This document shows, piece after piece, positions 45,692 to 54,103 of a stretch of DNA of 64,000 nucleotides. Made by a program: the position numbers and the translations under genes. This DNA comes from Pontixanthobacter luteolus (GTDB lineage: Bacteria; Pseudomonadota; Alphaproteobacteria; Sphingomonadales; Sphingomonadaceae): assembly GCF_009828095.1 (NCBI RefSeq), contig NZ_WTYP01000001.1, forward strand, positions 1,426,001 to 1,490,000, given 5' to 3'. The notes beneath the pieces are model-generated. The model made no database searches. It saw nothing but the letters and a program-made list of their open reading frames with translations, and was not told the DNA's origin. Position 1 is the first letter of the stretch, and every line of letters starts with the position of its first letter.

Positions 45692-46575
45692 AACCGGGCC
45701 GCTTTGCCGAATTCATTGCCATCGACTGGTCTGGCGCGAAGGGTGAGCGCCACAAGGGTATCGCGGTTGCAGCCGCCAAAGGGCAGGACGCCCCGCGCCT
45801 TGTGTCTCCGCCGGGAAAACACTGGTCGAGGCAAGAAGTTCGTTCGCTGATCGAAGGGTTGGCCAGCAATGACATCCTGATCGGAATGGATCTGGGGATT
45901 TCGCTGCCGTTTGCCGATTCGGACGCGTTCTTTCCCGGTTGGGACCGCACGCCGCAGGATGCGAAATCGCTGTGGGCCATGGTGGAGAGCATCTGCGAGA
46001 ACGATCCCAATCTTGAAGCGGGCAGTTTCGTCGCGCATCCCGAGGCATCTCGCTATTTCAGGCATTCCAGGGAACACGTTGGCGACAGGTTCCATCACCC
46101 CGCCGCCGAAACGCGCGAGGGGCGCTTTCGTATCGCCGAACAGGCGCAGCGCGCCTTGGGGGTCAGACCGGTGAGCAATTTCAACCTCGTCGGCGCTGCA
46201 CAGGTGGGGAAATCCAGCCTCACCGGGATGCGAATGTTGCATTCGCTGCAAGGCGTAGTTTCGGTTTGGCCGGTCGATCCGGTGCCCCCTTCGGGTCCGG
46301 TGCTGGTGGAAATGTACACCTCTATCGCTGCGCGCGGCGGCGGTGCACGCAAGGGGAAGACAAAGCTGCGAAGTTACGAGGCGCTCAACGCAGCCTTGGG
46401 CAAGTTGGGTTCTCCCCCCGTAGGCGGCGCAGGAGACATTGACGACCATTCTTCCGACGCGCTGGTTACAGCTGCGTGGCTCAGGAAAATCGCCCATGAC
46501 CCGGCCTATTGGAACCCGGCGGGGCTGACACCAAAAATTGCCCGAACCGAGGGCTGGACATTCGGCGCAGTTTGA
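45688..46575 (+). CDS. DUF429-like RNase-H-fold protein coupled to rarA
   Basis: A 295-residue protein read from an ATG that overlaps the rarA stop (ATGA). The N-terminus FIAIDWSGAKG (D13), ILIGMDLGISLPF (D68) and a C-terminal DIDDHSSDALVTAAWL segment suggest an RNase-H-like fold with spaced acidic residues, as in DUF429. No biochemical role is assigned. Coupling to RarA hints at a nucleic-acid role (inference). It is followed by tRNA-Thr. Confidence 0.75.
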   Translation: MKPGRFAEFIAIDWSGAKGERHKGIAVAAAKGQDAPRLVSPPGKHWSRQEVRSLIEGLASNDILIGMDLGISLPFADSDAFFPGWDRTPQDAKSLWAMVESICENDPNLEAGSFVAHPEASRYFRHSREHVGDRFHHPAAETREGRFRIAEQAQRALGVRPVSNFNLVGAAQVGKSSLTGMRMLHSLQGVVSVWPVDPVPPSGPVLVEMYTSIAARGGGARKGKTKLRSYEALNAALGKLGSPPVGGAGDIDDHSSDALVTAAWLRKIAHDPAYWNPAGLTPKIARTEGWTFGAV

Positions 46576-46617
46576 CGCAAAGGGCGCGCCGCAGCTTCGA
46601 TAGCTGCACGGCGATGG

Positions 46618-46693
46618 GCCGGCTTAGCTCAGTTGGTAGAGCAGTTGATTTGTAATCATCAGGCCGCGGGTTCGACTCCTGCAGCCGGCACCA
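46618..46693 (+). tRNA. tRNA-Thr (TGT)
   Basis: A 76-nt cloverleaf. The acceptor stem pairs GCCGGCT with AGCCGGC, the D arm is GCTCAGTTGGTAGAGC, the anticodon loop is TTTGTAA (anticodon TGT), and the T arm has TTCGACT. The CCA end is encoded. One T-T mismatch lies in the anticodon stem. Confidence 0.97.
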
Positions 46694-46831
46694 TTCCCCC
46701 CCTTCCGCATTTTTCCGGTTCGACAGGCGGGCCCTCCCGCAACCCAAGCCTTGAGCCGTGGATTGTGGTAAATTTCAGCTTACCAAAGGCGTTAGGAGAT
46801 TGCCGAAATCTGGCAATTAAGCTGTGGCGCC

Positions 46832-46990
46832 ATGTTCAAACCGTTCTTCTTTTTCTGCGCGGCTGCCTTGGGCGGGCTGTTCATCATGGGCTATGATCTT
46901 GCCGATATTAAACGCGAGATGCTCAATCTGTCGGGTGAAAACGCACGCGTCCTGACAGGCAACGATTCGTCCGGCGACTGGGGCGGCTAG
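46832..46990 (+). CDS. Possible small membrane-anchored protein (52 residues)
   Basis: An ATG-to-TAG frame encodes 52 residues: a hydrophobic N-terminus (KPFFFFCAAALGGLFIMG), then a polar helix (DLADIKREMLNLSGEN) and an acidic glycine-rich end. Composition looks protein-like, but no good ribosome binding site is visible. It fills part of the gap between tRNA-Thr and the next gene. No family recognised. Confidence 0.4.
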   Translation: MFKPFFFFCAAALGGLFIMGYDLADIKREMLNLSGENARVLTGNDSSGDWGG

Positions 46991-47081
46991 ACCGATCTGT
47001 CGAAACGCTGCGTTGCAGCGTTGCTGAAACGTGGCACTTCGCCCAGAGTCGCGCGATGGCAATTGCGCGAGGCGGGGCAAG

Positions 47082-47855
47082 ATGAGCAATTTCAAGGTAA
47101 GCTTTGGCTTTGGAGAGCCTGCGCCTGTTCAGGAAAACAGCAGCAAATCCAGCCCGGCTGAGATAGAGTTTCTGTGCGAACTATCGCTGTGGAACACGAT
47201 CCCGCAACCGGACAAGGCCATCCGGTTCGCACCCGAATGGTTTAAACGCTTACCCCGCGAGATGGGAATGCCCGATGCAAATGGGCTGCCCGGCCTGACC
47301 ATCAAGGCGTGCCTGCCGGTTACCGATGTCATGTCGCTTGGTTTTATGCTGCCGCTGCCGTTCGATGTGCAGTTGATGGTGCCGGAAGACCGCGTCTCTA
47401 TCCAGATGGGCTGGGCCCCGGACGTGCCGTTTCAACCGATGGAACAACATCACCCGGGCCAGATCGGCGCGCCCGAGGATCCCTTCCAGACGGCGATGCC
47501 GCTCAAATTCATCAATCCCTGGCGGATCAAGGTTCCAGACGGGTACTCGGTGCTATTCAGCCAGCCATTCAGCCGGCCGGATTTGCCCTTCACATGCTTT
47601 TCCGGATTGGTCGATTGCGACCGGTTCGACACCGCAGTGAACATCCCGTTTGTCTGGACCGGTCCGGTTGGCGAAACCCTGCTGCGCGCTGGAACGCCCA
47701 TCGCCCAGATTGTGCCGATCAGGCGCGACACGCTGATCAAGGACGCGAGGAGCCGCGTCTCCACCGATCAGGAACTGTCGGAACAGGAAAACGCGACGAA
47801 CCGCAAATATAACGAGGAATCGACCTATTCGCGCGAATGGCGCGTCAAGAAATAG
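47082..47855 (+). CDS. Conserved hypothetical protein, possibly DUF6065-like
   Basis: A 257-residue soluble protein. I start at ATG 47082, after GGCGGGG; the frame from 47031 adds 17 residues. It is rich in Pro, Trp and Phe, with FINPWRIKVPDGYSVLFSQP and FSGLVDCDRFDTAVNIPFVW as distinctive segments. The C-terminus is charged and helical, ending EWRVKK. I recall a DUF6065-type family with this look, but the match is uncertain. No catalytic motif seen. It is convergent with queF, 9 nt apart. Confidence 0.7.
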   Translation: MSNFKVSFGFGEPAPVQENSSKSSPAEIEFLCELSLWNTIPQPDKAIRFAPEWFKRLPREMGMPDANGLPGLTIKACLPVTDVMSLGFMLPLPFDVQLMVPEDRVSIQMGWAPDVPFQPMEQHHPGQIGAPEDPFQTAMPLKFINPWRIKVPDGYSVLFSQPFSRPDLPFTCFSGLVDCDRFDTAVNIPFVWTGPVGETLLRAGTPIAQIVPIRRDTLIKDARSRVSTDQELSEQENATNRKYNEESTYSREWRVKK

Positions 47856-47864
47856 CCACGCGCC

Positions 47865-48338
47865 TCAGCCGCGACCGCGATAGCCCTGCACACCCTGATC
47901 CGGCACCCACAGACCTTCCGGCGGCGCGCCGGTTTGCCAGAATACGTCGATCGGAATTCCGCCGCGCGGATACCAGTAACCACCGATCCGCAGCCAGCGC
48001 GGCTTCATCTCGTCTGCCAGCCGCTGGCCGATGCCAACCGTCACATCTTCATGAAAGCCGTTGTGATTGCGGAAACTACCCAGAAAAAGCTTGAGGCTTT
48101 TCGATTCAACAATCGTGTCCCCCGGGGCGTAATCGATCACAAGGTGCGCGAAATCGGGCTGGCCGGTTACAGGGCATAGCGAGGTAAATTCGGGCGCAGC
48201 GAACCGCGTCAGATACAGCGATCCGGGCCGCGGATTGGGTACATAGTCGAGAACCGCCTCTTCCGGAGAGGATGGCAGCGGGCTCTGCTGGCCAAGAAAC
48301 TGTACGTTGGGCTGGTTTGATTCAGGTGTGTCGCTCAT
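47865..48338 (-). CDS. queF: NADPH-dependent 7-cyano-7-deazaguanine reductase
   Basis: A 157-residue unimodular QueF reducing preQ0 to preQ1 for queuosine. The catalytic C55 and D62 lie in [14 protein letters not shown], and the specificity motif E-S-K-S-L-K-L (78-84) with [11 protein letters not shown] follows. ATG 48338 fits the family; the frame to 48371 adds 11 residues. It is a single gene, convergent with the hypothetical protein. Other queuosine genes are not in this window. Confidence 0.95.
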   Translation of the reverse strand: MSDTPESNQPNVQFLGQQSPLPSSPEEAVLDYVPNPRPGSLYLTRFAAPEFTSLCPVTGQPDFAHLVIDYAPGDTIVESKSLKLFLGSFRNHNGFHEDVTVGIGQRLADEMKPRWLRIGGYWYPRGGIPIDVFWQTGAPPEGLWVPDQGVQGYRGRG

Positions 48339-48452
48339 GCCGCGCTGATGCCGTGATCGGACAATTCGCACAAGTCATCTGTGGTATTTGCCAGGTTCAG
48401 TGACTATTCAGCGCGCCCTCTGCTGGTCGCACAGAAACCAATCCAAAGAAAC

Positions 48453-49721
48453 ATGACACACCGCATCATCCCATCCATCCTCGCCATTGCGCTAACCGCG
48501 CCGGCTGCAGCGTCGCCCGGAAGTGTTCGGGATTTCCAGCTGCCCACCCCAACCCCGACAGCGACACCGCAGGTCCAGGGTCCGGTGGATGTCGAAGGCG
48601 CGCTGCCGTCACGTCCACGGGTTCTCCCGACTGCGAGCCCGACACCACGGCCGACTACCAACCCATCACCCGCACCTACGGCCAGCGCAACGGATGACTC
48701 GGCATCCCCAGCAGCGACGCAGCCCCGCCGCAGCCCGGCCGCCGCACCAGCCCAAACGGTTACTGCTCCGCAGCCGCGGCCTGAGCCGATTGGAATCGCT
48801 CCCGCGCCAGCACAGACCGCTCTGCCGCCAGCGAGTGAGCCGCTAATGGCAGATGGCACTGCCACTGAAGCCCCCGCTACAGAAGATGACGGTGCATCGT
48901 CGGCAAGTTCCCTACCGACCGAAATCGCCCCCGTGGAAGCCCAATCGGAAGTGATCGGGGACAATACCGCCGGGTTGGGATTGGCCGCATGGCTGGCGGC
49001 CTTGGCAGCCGTTCTGGCAATTGTGGTGGGAGCGTTCCTCTTCTGGCGCAGGCAGCGCAGCGAATTTGCCGCAGCACCGCAGATCGAGCCGCCGCTTGCC
49101 CGCACACCTGCAGCCGGTTCTGCAACTGCAGAAACCAATCGGCGTGAGCCAGTCAAACCGCCCAAACGTACGCCCTCGCCCGCGCCCCCGTTCGCTCCAG
49201 CAGCAGGCAGCGCAGCAGCGGCCACACCCGCGACTGGCGCGGGCAAAGGCAAGCTTCACGTAAAGGCCGAGGCGCTGTCGCTAAGCCGCAGTCTGATGAA
49301 TGCCACGCTCGCCTACCGGTTTGAATTGCTCAATCAGGGCGACCGGGATCTGACAGACATAACCGTGAAGGCAGATGTCGTCACTGCCCACGGGCAGGCG
49401 CCCATTGGCGATCAAATCGCGGACGCAGCGACAGTTTTGCAACCGATGAGCGTCGTCGAAACGATACCGGTTGGCGATGGTCATGAAGTGCGCGGGGAAT
49501 TTCGCTTGCCGATCAATGCGATCCGCACAATTTCACAGGGACAAGCCAGACTGTATGTCCCGCTGCTGAGGCTGCGGATCGAGGCTGAAGGGCTCGATCC
49601 GATCATCAGCACGCTGGTGGTCGGCATCAAACCCGCCGAGACCGGTGCGAAACTGCAGCCATTCCGGCTGGATGAAATGGCACAGACTTACCGCAATATC
49701 GGCTTGCGCGCGCTGAACTGA
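48453..49721 (+). CDS. Pro-rich single-pass membrane protein, unknown function
   Basis: A 422-residue protein. A Sec signal (residues 1-20) precedes a long Pro/Thr/Ala-rich segment (about 30-130), a single helix (about 175-200, GLAAWLAALAAVLAIVVGAF) followed by WRRQR, a second Pro/Ala-rich linker, and a folded C-terminal domain (about 265-422). By the positive-inside rule that domain is cytoplasmic. The long low-complexity stretch is probably disordered and periplasmic. I start at ATG 48453; the frame to 48381 adds 24 residues. No family recognised. Confidence 0.75.
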   Translation: MTHRIIPSILAIALTAPAAASPGSVRDFQLPTPTPTATPQVQGPVDVEGALPSRPRVLPTASPTPRPTTNPSPAPTASATDDSASPAATQPRRSPAAAPAQTVTAPQPRPEPIGIAPAPAQTALPPASEPLMADGTATEAPATEDDGASSASSLPTEIAPVEAQSEVIGDNTAGLGLAAWLAALAAVLAIVVGAFLFWRRQRSEFAAAPQIEPPLARTPAAGSATAETNRREPVKPPKRTPSPAPPFAPAAGSAAAATPATGAGKGKLHVKAEALSLSRSLMNATLAYRFELLNQGDRDLTDITVKADVVTAHGQAPIGDQIADAATVLQPMSVVETIPVGDGHEVRGEFRLPINAIRTISQGQARLYVPLLRLRIEAEGLDPIISTLVVGIKPAETGAKLQPFRLDEMAQTYRNIGLRALN

Positions 49722-49771
49722 CAAGGCTGGTCTATCTCGACGAGGGTTCTTGACCCGGCTAGGTTCAGGCC

Positions 49772-50620
49772 ATGGATATACTCGTATCAACCGACTGGCT
49801 TGCCCAGAACCTCAATGCAGATGACCTCGTAATTCTGGACGCATCAGCGCATTTGCCGTCTGCAAATCGCGATCCAGCGGCGGAATTCCTTGCTCAACAT
49901 ATATTGGGTGCTCGGTATCTGGATTTGCCGTCGCTAAAGGATGGCACGTCGCCAGTCCCGTCAGCTCTGCCCCGGCTGGATCAGTTCGAGCAGCGGCTTC
50001 GCCAACTCGGCGTGCGCAACACTGATCGAGTCGTCTTGTACGATAACAGCGCGCTCCACAGCTCTGCTCGGGCGTATTTCATCTTCCGCATGTTCGGTTT
50101 CGATAATGTTGCGATACTTGATGGAGGCTTGGACAAATGGGTCGGTGAAAACCGTCCTGTCGAAGCGGGCACACCGCAAGTGGAACCGTCCGATTTCACC
50201 GCGCAGTGCGATGATCGCAGCAGGGTCCGGAGCAAGGCGCACATGCTCGGCAATTGCGCCAGCTGTGAAGATCAGGTGGTCGATGCACGCGACGCTGGCC
50301 GTTTCACCGGCGAGACATCCGATACCGTACACGGCCTTGCCGGCGGCCACATACCGGGCGCGCGAAATCTGCACTTTGCCAGCCTGTTCAACGAAGACGG
50401 CACCTTCAGGGATTTAACGGAGCTGCGCGAAATATTCGCCGAGTCCGGCCTTGACCTTGAAAAGCCGATCATCGGTAGCTGCGGGAGCGGGATGACCGCA
50501 TCTGTGCTGTTGTTCGCGCTGGAACTGCTGGGCAATGACAATGCCGCACTCTACGATGGCAGCTGGAGCGAATGGGGCGCAGATCCCCTTACCCCGAAAG
50601 AAGAAGGACCCGCGCGCTAG
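49772..50620 (+). CDS. sseA: 3-mercaptopyruvate sulfurtransferase (tandem rhodanese)
   Basis: A 282-residue protein with two rhodanese domains. The C-terminal one carries the active loop CGSGMTA (about residue 240), matching the CGSGVTA loop of mercaptopyruvate sulfurtransferases rather than thiosulfate rhodaneses. The N-terminal domain is inactive (DNSALHSSARAY). It moves sulfur from mercaptopyruvate to thiols or cyanide. It lies 2 nt before the PLP enzyme gene, in a sulfur-metabolism neighbourhood. Confidence 0.92.
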   Translation: MDILVSTDWLAQNLNADDLVILDASAHLPSANRDPAAEFLAQHILGARYLDLPSLKDGTSPVPSALPRLDQFEQRLRQLGVRNTDRVVLYDNSALHSSARAYFIFRMFGFDNVAILDGGLDKWVGENRPVEAGTPQVEPSDFTAQCDDRSRVRSKAHMLGNCASCEDQVVDARDAGRFTGETSDTVHGLAGGHIPGARNLHFASLFNEDGTFRDLTELREIFAESGLDLEKPIIGSCGSGMTASVLLFALELLGNDNAALYDGSWSEWGADPLTPKEEGPAR

Positions 50621-50622
50621 GC

Positions 50623-51831
50623 ATGGCCAATTTCGATGACAAGCAGGGCCGCGATACGCGCCTGGTAGCGGCTGGACGGCGCGAAGAATGGACCGGTGCA
50701 GTGGTCAATCCGCCAGTTTGGCGGGGCAGCACCCATCTGTACCGCGACACAGCGGCGCTCAGACAGGGAACCAAGACCAACGAGGACGGCCGCTTTTTCT
50801 ATGGCCGGCGCGGTTCGCCAACCCAGTGGGCACTGTGCGATGCTCTGACCAAACTCGAACCCGACGCATACGGGACGGTGCTGTACCCGAGCGGCGTCGC
50901 CGCGTTATCCGGCTCGCTCATGGCCGTGCTGAAACCAGGTGACGTCTTGCTGGTAACAGATAACGCGTATGAACCGACGCGCCTGATGGCGACCGGCCTG
51001 TTCCGCAAACTTGGCATCGAAACGCGCTTTTTCGACCCGCTGGATGTTGATGGGTTTCGCGATCAGTTCTGCGACCGGACCAAGGCCGTCATGCTGGAAA
51101 GCCCCGGTAGTCTGACTATGGAAGTGTGCGATGTGCCAGCCCTCGCAGCGATTGCGCGCGAGATGGGCGCGACCAGCCTGATCGACAACACCTATGCAAC
51201 GTCGCTTGGCTTTCCAGCGATCAAGCATGGCTGCGATATATCGATCATGTCGCTGACCAAGCATGTCGGCGGACATTCCGACCTGATGATGGGCAGCGCA
51301 AGTGCCGCCAATCGACATTACCGTCTGCTGCGCCAGACAGCGCAGACGCTGGGCCATGTAGTATCGCCCGACGATGCAGCACTGGCGCTGCGCGGTTTAC
51401 GCACCATGGGCTTGCGGCTCGACCGGACAACGCAGACCGCTCGTGAGGTTGCAAGCTGGCTGGCCGCGCGCCCGGAAGTGGCACATGTCCTTTGCCCGCT
51501 GCTCGAAGGCTGCGCAGGTCACGAATTGTGGAGCCGGGATTTCACCGGCGGGTGCGGCCTGTTCAGCTTCGTCCTGAAAGGGGCAGACGAGGAAAGCAGG
51601 GCCCGTCTGATCGACGCCCTGCAACTGTTCGGCATTGGCTACAGCTGGGGCGGTTTCGAAAGCCTGGCTTTGCCATTTGACCCTGCTCCGATCCGCACCG
51701 CGACCCCTTGGCCGCCCGGAAACTGGCAGGCAGAGGACCGATATGGCGTTCGCCTCGCCATCGGGCTAGAAGATGAACAGGATCTGGTACGCGACCTTGA
51801 GCAAGGGTTCGCGGCGATGGAGCAAACATGA
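50623..51831 (+). CDS. metC: Cys/Met-metabolism PLP enzyme, cystathionine beta-lyase-like
   Basis: A 402-residue PLP fold-type I enzyme. The PLP lysine is K213 in IMSLTKHVGGHSD, with YGRRGSPTQWALCDAL and the phosphate-binding YPSGVAALSGSL. It most resembles MetC-type cystathionine beta-lyases, which release homocysteine. Gamma-lyase or synthase activity cannot be excluded. The ATG at 50623 lies 2 nt after sseA. Its stop overlaps the mscS start (ATGA). Confidence 0.9.
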   Translation: MANFDDKQGRDTRLVAAGRREEWTGAVVNPPVWRGSTHLYRDTAALRQGTKTNEDGRFFYGRRGSPTQWALCDALTKLEPDAYGTVLYPSGVAALSGSLMAVLKPGDVLLVTDNAYEPTRLMATGLFRKLGIETRFFDPLDVDGFRDQFCDRTKAVMLESPGSLTMEVCDVPALAAIAREMGATSLIDNTYATSLGFPAIKHGCDISIMSLTKHVGGHSDLMMGSASAANRHYRLLRQTAQTLGHVVSPDDAALALRGLRTMGLRLDRTTQTAREVASWLAARPEVAHVLCPLLEGCAGHELWSRDFTGGCGLFSFVLKGADEESRARLIDALQLFGIGYSWGGFESLALPFDPAPIRTATPWPPGNWQAEDRYGVRLAIGLEDEQDLVRDLEQGFAAMEQT

Positions 51832-52952
51832 CCACTGCAACCGCGCCACTGGCGATGGAAACTTCCGACGGCGAGACATTGCAAGCGGGCGATACCGTCA
51901 CGCTGCAACCGGTCGAGAATGCCAACGGTCAAGACGTCACCTCTCCCGATGTATCAGCTACGCCTGAGCCGACCCCGACGCCAACCGAAGCCGTCAGCGC
52001 AGCCGAGGACCTGAAAGAAGCCGTTTCGGACAAGAGCGAGACCGTTGGCGGGATGGTCGACACACTTGATGCGATGGCATTCAGCATCGGCGACATGCGT
52101 ATCTCGATGTGGGATGTGCTGATTGTCGTTGGAGTTATCTTCCTCGTCATAGCAATGGCATGGGCTGCATCGCGTCTGGTCTCGATGCTGCTCAAGCGGA
52201 TGACCAAGCTCGACAATACGCAGCGGCTGCTGTCGGAGAAAATCTCCACGATCGTCATCTGGGGCGCGGCATTCTTCCTAGGTATCGATCTGCTTGGCAT
52301 TGATCTGACTGCACTGGCTGTATTTTCCGGTGCATTCGGTTTGGCAATCGGTTTCGGTTTGCAGAAAACCTTCGGTAATCTGATCGCAGGGATCATCCTG
52401 TTGATGGACAAATCGATCAAGCCTGGCGACGTTATTGCGGTCGCCGACCAAGCTGGCAATTCGACGTTTGGTCAGATCCGCAAGATCGGTATCCGCGCCG
52501 TTTCGATCACCACCCGGGACCAGAAGGAATACCTGATCCCGAACGAGAACCTGATGGTCAACCAAGTTGAAAACTGGTCCTATTCAAGCCGCAATGTCCG
52601 CATGCAGATCCCCGTCGGGGTCAGTTACAATTGCGACATCAAGAAGGCCGAACAATTGATGCTGGAGGCGGCAAAAAACACCTCGCGCGTGCTGAAGTCA
52701 CCGCCACCGACCTGCTGGCTGGACGGGTATGGTGACAGCTCGGTCGACTTCATAATCCATTGCTGGATCAAGGACCCGGAAGCGGGCATCGGGAATATCA
52801 AAAGCGAAGTTCTGAAGACCCTGTGGGACCTGTTTCAGGAAAACGGCATCGAAATTCCATTCCCGCAGCGCGACCTTAATCTGCGCAGCAATGCCCAGAT
52901 GGATCAGCTTGTCGCGGCTATCTCGCAGCGGGTAACAGGCGACAAAAGCTAA
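51828..52952 (+). CDS. MscS-family mechanosensitive channel
   Basis: A 374-residue membrane protein. An acidic Pro/Thr-rich N-terminus (about 1-65) precedes membrane helices near 95-120 and 140-165. The pore helix TM3 is GAFGLAIGFGLQKTFGNLIAGIILL, and the beta domain follows (SIKPGDVI, then YLIPNENLMVNQVENWS). Small-conductance channels relieve osmotic shock. Its link to the sulfur genes is only translational coupling with metC (ATGA). Confidence 0.92.
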   Translation: MTTATAPLAMETSDGETLQAGDTVTLQPVENANGQDVTSPDVSATPEPTPTPTEAVSAAEDLKEAVSDKSETVGGMVDTLDAMAFSIGDMRISMWDVLIVVGVIFLVIAMAWAASRLVSMLLKRMTKLDNTQRLLSEKISTIVIWGAAFFLGIDLLGIDLTALAVFSGAFGLAIGFGLQKTFGNLIAGIILLMDKSIKPGDVIAVADQAGNSTFGQIRKIGIRAVSITTRDQKEYLIPNENLMVNQVENWSYSSRNVRMQIPVGVSYNCDIKKAEQLMLEAAKNTSRVLKSPPPTCWLDGYGDSSVDFIIHCWIKDPEAGIGNIKSEVLKTLWDLFQENGIEIPFPQRDLNLRSNAQMDQLVAAISQRVTGDKS

Positions 52953-53050
52953 GCTTCTCGGCCTGCTACAACCGCTTTCAAAAACTTTGCTTCCACGCTG
53001 GACACCCATTCTCGCTGGAAGGGTAGCGTGCCGTCGCGCATTTGGGCGGC

Positions 53051-53809
53051 ATGACAAAAACAGGCACAGTCTTTCTCGTCGGCGCAGGTCCGGGTGATCC
53101 CGATCTGCTGACCATGCGCGCTGCACGTTTGCTGCAGAATGCGACGCTTATTGTCCACGATGGGCTGGTTGATCCCGCTATTCTGGCGCTTGCCAGCAGC
53201 GGGGCGACACTGATTTGCGTGGCCAAGAAGCGTTCCAAACACACCCTGCCACAAGATCAGATCAACGCCCTGCTCGTCCGTGAAGCGCACGCAGGGCGCG
53301 ATGTCGTCCGTCTGAAAGGCGGCGACCCGTTCATCTTCGGACGCGGCGGCGAGGAAATGGAAGACTGCCACGCCGCCGGCGTTCCGGTGGAAGTCGTGCC
53401 GGGCATCAGTGCGGCAAATGGTGCGGCTGCGGCAGCTGGCATCGCGCTCACCCACCGTGACAGTGCAAGCATAGTCAGCTTCGTGGCAGGCCAGTGCAAG
53501 GGTCTGAAAGATCAGGACTGGGCCGGGCTTGCCGGACAGAACCGCACTCTGGTAATTTATATGGGCGTCAAGACTGCACCGCAGATCGCCGAGAAGCTGA
53601 TGGAAGACGGCCTTTCGCCTGCGATGCCTGTCGCAGTGATCGAGAACGCCGCACGGCCTGAAATGCGCGTCTTGCGCGGCCCGCTCGCGGCACTTCCCGA
53701 AATCGTTGAAAACCACTCGGTTGTCAGCCCAGCGCTGATCGTGATCGGCGAAGTCACAGCGCGCGGCGATCACGCGATCGCCCGGATCGCAGAGGAGGCA
53801 GCGGCATGA
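53051..53809 (+). CDS. cobA: Uroporphyrinogen-III C-methyltransferase (SUMT)
   Basis: A 252-residue SAM-dependent enzyme making precorrin-2. GAGPGDPDLLTMRAARLL is at the N-terminus, followed by RLKGGDPFIFGRGGEEM and VVPGISAANGAAAAAGIALTHRD. I use the ATG at 53051, not the TTG at 53042. It starts the operon cobA-DUF2849-cysI-DUF934-cysH and supplies the siroheme precursor for CysI. It pairs functionally with the precorrin-2 dehydrogenase at 33559. A 6-bp stem (CTTCCA and TGGAAG, about 20-nt loop) lies upstream. Confidence 0.95.
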   Translation: MTKTGTVFLVGAGPGDPDLLTMRAARLLQNATLIVHDGLVDPAILALASSGATLICVAKKRSKHTLPQDQINALLVREAHAGRDVVRLKGGDPFIFGRGGEEMEDCHAAGVPVEVVPGISAANGAAAAAGIALTHRDSASIVSFVAGQCKGLKDQDWAGLAGQNRTLVIYMGVKTAPQIAEKLMEDGLSPAMPVAVIENAARPEMRVLRGPLAALPEIVENHSVVSPALIVIGEVTARGDHAIARIAEEAAA

Positions 53810-54102
53810 TCATCCTGACCGGCAATGACCTGAAGACCGGAGCTGTCGTCTGGTGGGATGGCTCCGACTGGGTTCTTCACATCGAAAACGCCATTGACGT
53901 GGGCGGCAATGCCGAAGCGGTCATGGCGCGTGAGGAAAGCGCGCGCCGCGTCAATGTACCTTACGCAGTCGAAGCCACCCTGACCGATGGCGTGGCCCGC
54001 CCCAATCACATCAAGGACCGCATCCGGGCATTGGGCCCGACCGTGCGGCCCGATCTCACTCTCAAACCGGCCGACCCCGAAATCGGCAACTGGGTAATCT
54101 GA
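53806..54102 (+). CDS. DUF2849 protein of the sulfite reductase operon
   Basis: A 98-residue protein between cobA (ATGA overlap) and cysI (1-nt gap). LTGNDLKTGAVVWW at the start and the IKDRIRALGPTVRPDL segment are typical of DUF2849. This family occurs almost only in this alphaproteobacterial operon, so a role in siroheme transfer or sulfite reduction is likely but untested. Confidence 0.9.
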   Translation: MIILTGNDLKTGAVVWWDGSDWVLHIENAIDVGGNAEAVMAREESARRVNVPYAVEATLTDGVARPNHIKDRIRALGPTVRPDLTLKPADPEIGNWVI

Positions 54103-54103
54103 C

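Noticed and set aside
46481-46747. 88-residue minus-strand frame with the LQESNPRPDDYKSTALP string
   Set aside because: This is the well-known false protein from reading a tRNA gene backwards; it covers tRNA-Thr.
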